Shown here: positions 4,198 to 7,551 of the stretch, in pieces
How the letters are laid out: each line of letters begins with the position of its first letter
Position numbering within the stretch: position 1 is the stretch's first letter
NCBI GenBank assembly: GCA_024654605.1
Contig: JANLHH010000147.1
Location: 1-7,551 of the forward strand
Length of the DNA: 7,551 bases
Direction of reading: 5' to 3'
From: Patescibacteria group bacterium
Lineage (GTDB): Bacteria > Patescibacteriota > Minisyncoccia > Phycocordibacterales > JANLHH01
Notes under the pieces: model-generated
What the model was told of the DNA's origin: nothing
The model's input: the letters and a program-made list of their open reading frames with translations, nothing else
Databases searched by the model: none
Position numbers and translations under genes: made by a program

Positions 4198-4842
4198 GTG
4201 TCTATAACTCAAAATATTTTATTGATTGATAAACCGAAGGGTATTACGTCTTTTGATGTGATACGCGCTTTGCGCAGGAAGCTCGGAGTGAGAAAAATGG
4301 GACACGCCGGAACTTTGGATCCGCTCGCCACAGGGCTTATGCTTGTGGGCGTGGGCGAGAGCACGAAAGAGCTCGCGGCTCTTATCGGTTTGCCGAAGAC
4401 TTATGAAGCAGAGGTGCTCTTGGGTTTGAAGACCGACACGGGAGACCTGGAGGGGGCGACGATGGAGGAGGCGGTGGTGCCGGAAGTGAACGAAGAGGAG
4501 GTGAGGAAAGTGCTTGCAGGAATGGTGGGCGTTGTACCGCTTCCCGTACCGAAATATTCCGCCGTGAAGCGCGGCGGTGAAGCGCTCTACAAAAAAGCGC
4601 GGAGAGGTGAACAGGTGGAAGTTCCCGTCAAAGAAATGAAGATCCATTCGTGCGAGCTCAAAAAACACGCGCCTCTCCGAGACAAGTACGTGCTTGGTAT
4701 TGTGTGTGAGGTGGGGAGTGGCGCGTATATCCGCTCCATTGCCGAAGAGATTGGTCGGCGTCTCGGAGTACCCGCGACGATCAAAGAATTGCGCCGTACG
4801 AAGATCGGGAAATATCGCGTGGAAGACGCGGAGAAAATATGA
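4198..4842 (+). CDS. truB: tRNA pseudouridine(55) synthase TruB, short form
   Basis: TruB converts U55 to pseudouridine in the T-loop of tRNAs. Family motifs are clear: ILLIDKPKGITSFDV (7-21), GHAGTLDPLATG (35-46) with catalytic Asp41, KTYEAEVLLGLKTDTGD (67-83) with conserved Tyr69, PKYSAVKRGGEALYKKAR in the thumb region, and SGAYIRSIAEEIG near the end of the catalytic domain. At 214 residues it lacks the C-terminal PUA domain present in E. coli TruB (314 residues). The start is unusual. The only in-frame standard start upstream of the first motif is GTG at 4198, and AGGAAGG (4192-4198) overlaps it, too close to act as its Shine-Dalgarno. The ATA codon at 4204 would be at normal spacing from that site. 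The 3' end overlaps mpg by four bases (ATGA). Confidence 0.93.
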   Translation: MSITQNILLIDKPKGITSFDVIRALRRKLGVRKMGHAGTLDPLATGLMLVGVGESTKELAALIGLPKTYEAEVLLGLKTDTGDLEGATMEEAVVPEVNEEEVRKVLAGMVGVVPLPVPKYSAVKRGGEALYKKARRGEQVEVPVKEMKIHSCELKKHAPLRDKYVLGIVCEVGSGAYIRSIAEEIGRRLGVPATIKELRRTKIGKYRVEDAEKI

Positions 4843-5360
4843 GAAAAGTATTGAATGAAAAATTCTTTGCGCGAGACACACTTGTGGTAGCCGAAGAGCT
4901 CCTCGGAAAATTCTTGGTGCGGAAGTGTGGGAAGAGGGAAGAGGCGTACCTGATCACCGAAGTGGAAGCATATGACGGACATCTAGACAGAGCAAGTCAC
5001 GCAAGCAAGGGAGAGACAGAGCGTAACAAGCCCATGTGGGGTCCTGCCGGGTACTGGTACGTGTATCTCGTTTATGGCATGCACGACATGCTCAATATGG
5101 TAACAGGACCTAGGAAATATCCCGCAGCCGTGCTCATTCGCGGCGTAGGGGAGTTTCGTGGACCGGGTATACTAACGAAAGCATTGCAGATTGAGAGAAC
5201 GTTGAATAATAAAAAGGCGGATAAGAAAACAGGGCTCTGGATTGAAGACAGGGGAGTGGTGATACAAAAAAAAGACATACAAAAAAGCCCGCGTATCGGT
5301 GTGCGCTATGCGGGGCCGATATGGGCAAAAAAACCTTATCGGTTTTTCTTTAAGGTGTGA
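4839..5360 (+). CDS. mpg: 3-methyladenine DNA glycosylase (AAG/MPG family)
   Basis: This family removes alkylated and deaminated purines, such as 3-methyladenine, 7-methylguanine and hypoxanthine, to start base-excision repair. The 173-residue protein aligns along its whole length with human AAG's catalytic domain. EVEAYDG (41-47) carries catalytic Glu43 (human Glu125) and Tyr45 (Tyr127). His54 in ASHASKG matches His136. YVYLVYGMHDMLN (74-86) carries Tyr76, Tyr79 (the intercalating Tyr162 position) and Asn86 (Asn169). AAVLIRG (about 96-102) and the end RIGVRYAGPIWAKKPYRFF are also typical. The ATG overlaps the truB stop (ATGA), and GGAG lies 5 nt upstream inside truB, so translation is probably coupled. 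Its last 25 bases overlap the convergent minus-strand ORF at 5336-5485. Confidence 0.94.
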   Translation: MRKVLNEKFFARDTLVVAEELLGKFLVRKCGKREEAYLITEVEAYDGHLDRASHASKGETERNKPMWGPAGYWYVYLVYGMHDMLNMVTGPRKYPAAVLIRGVGEFRGPGILTKALQIERTLNNKKADKKTGLWIEDRGVVIQKKDIQKSPRIGVRYAGPIWAKKPYRFFFKV

Positions 5361-5485
5361 GCAGAGGCCTCTTTCAAGTTTTCTTCTTCAATCTTCTTTC
5401 GTATCTTCAGCAACTCTTCATCAGCCGTTTTCTTGGCGGCTTCTTCTTTGTCCAGTTCTTCTTGAGGATGAGGGTATGTTTCCAT
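5336..5485 (-). CDS. Small charged coiled-coil-like protein (49 aa)
   Basis: I do not recognise this protein. The minus-strand ORF begins one base after the yqeY stop codon (stop and start read TAATATG), so it is probably translated by reinitiation in the same mRNA. The product begins METYPHPQEELDKEEAAKK and continues with a heptad-like run DEELLKIRKKIEEENLKEA. It is very rich in Glu and Lys, with no membrane segment or signal peptide. No Shine-Dalgarno is visible apart from the coupling. The last 25 bases overlap the 3' end of mpg on the other strand. In that overlap an AT-rich hairpin (AAAAACC 5329-5335 with GGTTTTT 5341-5347) might serve both converging transcripts. It may be real or a chance open frame; the tight junction favours real. 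Confidence 0.55.
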   Translation of the reverse strand: METYPHPQEELDKEEAAKKTADEELLKIRKKIEEENLKEASAHTLKKNR

Positions 5486-5486
5486 A

Positions 5487-5942
5487 TTATGCGAACAGTT
5501 CGTCAACGACCGCTTTCACGTCGGCTCCGTCGGCTTTATCTTTGAGTTCCTTCATGAGAGCTCCCATAAAGATGCCTTTTTTTGTCGAATCAGTGATGCC
5601 GAGCTCCTTTTTCTTTGCTTCCGCCACGCGGCGAATGTCTTCTTTGCTCATGGTCGCCGGAAGATAGGTTTCCAATATTGCCAACTCTTTCTTTTCTGAT
5701 TCGGCAAGTTCCAAACGTCCTCCTTTTTCAAATTGTTCTATGGAGTCTTTTCGCTGTTTGACGGCGCGCTTGATAACAGCGATTGCCTCCTCATCGGAGA
5801 GTAGCTCGTCGGGCTTCTTTTTGTTGACCACCAACTCGTTGGTAAAACCGGTCAAAAGTCCCCGCAAAGTGGTGAGGCGTACCGCGTCTTTCGCTCTCAT
5901 GGCATCCTTTAATTCTTCTTTGATTTGTTCATGTATTGTCAT
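5487..5942 (-). CDS. yqeY: YqeY-like (GatB/YqeY domain) protein
   Basis: This is a YqeY family protein, an all-helical relative of the tail domain of the GatB subunit of the Glu-tRNA amidotransferase. Its biochemical role is not firmly known, but a tRNA-related function is assumed. From Met at 5942 it has 151 residues (B. subtilis YqeY has about 148). It begins MTIHEQIKEELKDAMRAKD, then LTTLRGLLTGFTN and the conserved EAIAVIKRAVKQRKDSIEQFEKGGR. The second domain has ETYLPATMSKEDI, then KGIFMGALMKELKDKADGADV and the final VVDELFA. An upstream in-frame ATG at 5951 would add three residues, but it lies inside the -10 box. The start at 5942 fits both the usual N-terminus of the family and the predicted +1 at 5943. 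Confidence 0.93.
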   Translation of the reverse strand: MTIHEQIKEELKDAMRAKDAVRLTTLRGLLTGFTNELVVNKKKPDELLSDEEAIAVIKRAVKQRKDSIEQFEKGGRLELAESEKKELAILETYLPATMSKEDIRRVAEAKKKELGITDSTKKGIFMGALMKELKDKADGADVKAVVDELFA

Positions 5943-5949
5943 AGTTTCC

Positions 5950-5977
5950 ATTATAAGGTTCCGGGAGGATTATTCAA
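5950..5977 (-). promoter_or_regulatory. Promoter of yqeY, predicted to give a leaderless mRNA
   Basis: On the minus strand, TTGAAT (5977-5972) is followed by 16 bp and a perfect TATAAT (5955-5950). Seven bases on from the -10 end is position 5943, one base before the ATG at 5942-5940. No Shine-Dalgarno is seen. Confidence 0.65.
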
Positions 5978-6005
5978 TGAAAAAGAGGGTAAATAGTGTA
6001 GGGTA

Positions 6006-6033
6006 TTGACAAAAACTTAGAATAGTGTATAGT
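6006..6033 (+). promoter_or_regulatory. Promoter of the LysM protein gene
   Basis: A perfect TTGACA (6006-6011) is followed by 16 bp and TATAGT (6028-6033, one mismatch). The predicted +1 is near 6040. This promoter diverges from that of yqeY, with 28 bp between the two -35 boxes. Confidence 0.8.
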
Positions 6034-6053
6034 TGATGCAGTATTTCATCAAC
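6032..6053 (+). promoter_or_regulatory. Inverted repeat over the LysM gene start site (operator or leader hairpin)
   Basis: GTTGATG (6032-6038) and CATCAAC (6047-6053) are exact reverse complements separated by 8 nt. They span from the end of the -10 box to about +14. This could be an operator for a repressor or a hairpin at the 5' end of the mRNA, just upstream of the Shine-Dalgarno. Confidence 0.45.
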
Positions 6054-6057
6054 CAAA

Positions 6058-6063
6058 AAGGAG
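6058..6063 (+). promoter_or_regulatory. Ribosome binding site that sets the LysM gene start
   Basis: AAGGAG lies 8 nt before the ATG at 6072. The alternative in-frame TTG at 6033 lies inside the promoter and is excluded. Confidence 0.85.
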
Positions 6064-6071
6064 CTCTTTTC

Positions 6072-6497
6072 ATGAACATGATGATCGTGAAGCAGTATCT
6101 GAAGAATGGTTTCATTGCTGTAATGGCCCTTCTTGTTGTCTCTGTCAGTATGCTTATCGGCGACAAGTTCCAGCCGTTTACTTATCTGGAGCTAACGACG
6201 AACTACCTGCATCAGACGGAGGTCAAGAAGACGGTCGTTCACAGCGCGTCTTCCAAGAAGACCACCGTTTCGGCCGCCACCACCACGAAGAAGCAGGCGC
6301 AGGCGCCGAAGAAAGATGCACTCTGGGAACACGTCGGGAAGATCGCAGGTGAATATGTGGTGAAGAAGGGAGACACGCTGTGGAGCATTGCGCGAAAGCA
6401 CAAAGTTCCGCCGCAGAAGCTTCTTTCCGCCAACAATATGACCCGCGACACAAAGCTTTCTCCCGGCCAGCTGATCACCATTCCAAAGAACGGCTAA
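6072..6497 (+). CDS. Membrane-anchored LysM domain protein
   Basis: The 141-residue protein has a short basic N-terminus, a hydrophobic helix at about 14-30 (FIAVMALLVVSVSMLIG) and a low-complexity Ala/Thr/Lys/Ser linker (about 50-82). It ends in one LysM domain (94-138, EYVVKKGDTLWSIARKHKV through LSPGQLITIP). LysM modules bind N-acetylglucosamine-containing polymers such as peptidoglycan. The helix has no clear signal-peptidase site directly after it, so an anchored protein with its LysM domain outside the membrane is likely. No catalytic domain is attached, so it may be a wall-binding anchor or part of a complex. Third codon positions are rich in C and G, as in the 39-codon ORF, suggesting high expression. 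It is a single-gene unit with strong promoter, ribosome binding site and terminator. Confidence 0.9.
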   Translation: MNMMIVKQYLKNGFIAVMALLVVSVSMLIGDKFQPFTYLELTTNYLHQTEVKKTVVHSASSKKTTVSAATTTKKQAQAPKKDALWEHVGKIAGEYVVKKGDTLWSIARKHKVPPQKLLSANNMTRDTKLSPGQLITIPKNG

Positions 6498-6512
6498 GAA
6501 GCACACCTACCC

Positions 6513-6544
6513 AAACGGGGCCATACCAATGGCCCCGTTTTTTT
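6513..6544 (+). terminator. Intrinsic terminator of the LysM gene
   Basis: A perfect 12-bp stem, AAACGGGGCCAT / ATGGCCCCGTTT around ACCA, ends in seven T residues. The T-tract overlaps the -35 region of the next promoter. Confidence 0.95.
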
Positions 6545-6571
6545 GTCTTTGTTTTCACTTCTGTGTATAAT
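6543..6571 (+). promoter_or_regulatory. Promoter of the small membrane protein-alaS unit
   Basis: TTGTCT (6543-6548), 17 bp and a perfect TATAAT (6566-6571) are present. The predicted +1 is near 6578. The sequence TATAATGAA occurs again at 6600-6608, overlapping the start codon of the next gene, but that second copy has no -35 box at proper distance. Confidence 0.65.
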
Positions 6572-6603
6572 GAAAGGCATTAATTGTCATTAAATCTTTT
6601 ATA

Positions 6604-6825
6604 ATGAATACACTTATCATTGGCATGACCATCGGTCTTATCGGCAAAGTGATCCTTGGTGTCGCGGTCATTCGAGTTCATATGCATATTGCCACGGAAC
6701 GCAAAGTTGACGATGACGTTATCCGCGCGATTGAACGCGAAAAATATATTACCGCCGCCGCTATTTTTTTCATGATTGCCGGTTATTTTTTGGAGACCGC
6801 ATATTTCATGGGATTTTTCGCATAG
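6604..6825 (+). CDS. Small two-helix membrane protein (73 aa), unknown
   Basis: I do not recognise a named family. The product has a hydrophobic helix at about residues 3-24 (LIIGMTIGLIGKVILGVAVIRV). A charged loop with HMHIATERKVDDDVIRAIEREK follows, and then a second helix at about 51-72 (AAAIFFMIAGYFLETAYFMGFF). This gives a hairpin membrane protein with a polar loop of about 25 residues. No Shine-Dalgarno precedes the ATG at 6604, and the predicted leader is about 26 nt. A later in-frame ATG at 6625 would cut into the first helix. It lies 13 nt upstream of alaS and is probably co-transcribed with it, but nothing in the sequence links it functionally to alanylation. Confidence 0.75.
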   Translation: MNTLIIGMTIGLIGKVILGVAVIRVHMHIATERKVDDDVIRAIEREKYITAAAIFFMIAGYFLETAYFMGFFA

Positions 6826-6838
6826 CAAATAACAGAGT

Positions 6839-7551
6839 ATGACATCGCGCGAGATCAGAAATCGATTTCTTTCTTTTTTTGAACGCCGTGGGCATGCAAT
6901 CATTCCTTCTGCTTCTTTGGTGCCGGAGAATGACCCTTCGGTGCTTTTTACGACTGCCGGCATGCAGCCTTTGGTGCCGTATCTTTTAGGAACGCCTCAC
7001 CCTAAAGGGAAACGTCTTGCCAATATACAGAAATGCGTCCGTACGCAGGATATAGAGGAAGTAGGCGACAACACGCACGACACGTTCTTTGAAATGCTTG
7101 GCAACTGGTCGCTCGGCGATTATTTCAAAAAAGAAGCTATCACATGGAGTTATGAATTTTTGACGTCAAAAGAAGAAGGATTAGGACTTGATCCGCGCCG
7201 CCTCTACGTCACCGTATTTGGCGGCAACGAAGAAGTGCCGGAGAAAGACCTTGAGGCGCTTTCCATATGGAAAAGCTTGGGTATTCCCGAAGAGCGGATC
7301 TATTTTATGGAAGGGTACGCTAATTGGTGGAGTCCGGGCGACAATGGTCCCTGCGGCCCCGACTCAGAGATGTTTTACGATGTCATCGGTGATCTCAATT
7401 TAACATCAAAAGACGCGTTCATTGCGGCAGACGACGCACAGCAGGTGGTTGAAATATGGAATGACGTGTTTATGGAATACGAAAAGAAGGATGGCAAGGT
7501 AGTGGGGAAACTTACGAACAAGAATGTGGACACGGGTGCCGGTCTTGAGCG
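6839..7551 (+). CDS. alaS: Alanyl-tRNA synthetase, N-terminal part (cut by window edge)
   Basis: AlaS charges tRNA-Ala and is a class II synthetase. The visible 237 codons are its aminoacylation domain. It begins MTSREIRNRFLSFFERRGH, with the family pattern of a start helix followed by PSASLVPENDPSVLFTTAGM (motif 1 region, about 23-42). Motif 2 is in KCVRTQDIEEVGDNTHDTFFEMLGNWS (about 64-90). WWSPGDNGPCGPDSEMFYD (about 162-180) is an AlaS signature, and NVDTGAGLE (about 229-237) lies at the window end, in the motif 3 region. The editing (HxxxH) and C-Ala domains would lie beyond the window, so their presence cannot be judged. The ATG has only a weak purine stretch upstream. Confidence 0.96.
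   Translation, partial: MTSREIRNRFLSFFERRGHAIIPSASLVPENDPSVLFTTAGMQPLVPYLLGTPHPKGKRLANIQKCVRTQDIEEVGDNTHDTFFEMLGNWSLGDYFKKEAITWSYEFLTSKEEGLGLDPRRLYVTVFGGNEEVPEKDLEALSIWKSLGIPEERIYFMEGYANWWSPGDNGPCGPDSEMFYDVIGDLNLTSKDAFIAADDAQQVVEIWNDVFMEYEKKDGKVVGKLTNKNVDTGAGLE

Noticed and set aside
4219..4881. Long minus-strand open frame opposite truB
   Set aside because: It is antisense to an unmistakable TruB, is rich in His/Phe/Arg without motifs, and is explained by codon bias of the sense strand.
6033..6071. TTG start giving 13 more residues to the LysM protein
   Set aside because: The codon lies in the -10 box, ahead of the predicted transcript start. The ATG at 6072 has a good ribosome binding site.
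1..7551. CRISPR array, insertion sequence or prophage
   Set aside because: No regularly spaced repeats, no transposase and no structural phage gene are visible. Gam alone is not enough to call a prophage.

Overview
The window looks like chromosomal DNA from a small-genome bacterium, most likely a member of the Candidate Phyla Radiation (Patescibacteria, Parcubacteria-like). This is an inference. The evidence is the gene content and style: very short proteins, a TruB without a PUA domain, a one-domain MGMT protein, a lone Gam homologue, many small orphan membrane or coiled-coil proteins, and densely packed transcription units. No rRNA or taxonomic marker settles it. The window starts inside a membrane protein gene and ends inside alaS.

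Layout, left to right. Positions 2-277 hold the end of a three-helix membrane protein, followed by a perfect palindrome (312-345). A tRNA-Glu(CTC) gene with its own promoter sits at 540-611. It is preceded at 350-370 by an exact copy of its first 21 nt, leading into a run of three near-contiguous hairpins. Next come an MGMT-family alkyl-DNA repair protein (649-918), a small orphan protein (930-1190) and a stand-alone Mu-Gam-type DNA-end-binding protein (1330-1878). From 1931 to 2269 there is a compact unit with a near-consensus promoter, a structured leader, a strong ribosome binding site, a 39-codon ORF and a terminator. A DUF3135-like protein (2373-2717) and a GlgC-type nucleotidyltransferase (2850-4076) follow, each with its own promoter and terminator. 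truB (4198-4842) overlaps mpg (4839-5360) by 4 nt. On the minus strand, yqeY (5942-5487) and a 49-codon charged ORF (5485-5336) run toward mpg and overlap its tail. A membrane-anchored LysM protein (6072-6497) diverges from yqeY. The window closes with a two-helix membrane protein (6604-6825) and the 5' part of alaS (6839 onward).

The genes fall into three functional groups. Translation and RNA modification is represented by tRNA-Glu, truB, yqeY and alaS. DNA damage repair or end protection is represented by MGMT, mpg and gam. Cell envelope or carbohydrate functions are represented by the LysM protein and glgC. Most units are single genes bounded by an intrinsic terminator whose T-tract is followed within a few bases by the next -35 box. 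Two promoters, for truB and yqeY, place the predicted +1 at or one base before the start codon, which suggests leaderless mRNAs.

The least explained pieces are the tRNA-derived hairpin region at 350-539, the 39-codon unit at 1931-2269, and the presence of gam without phage neighbours.
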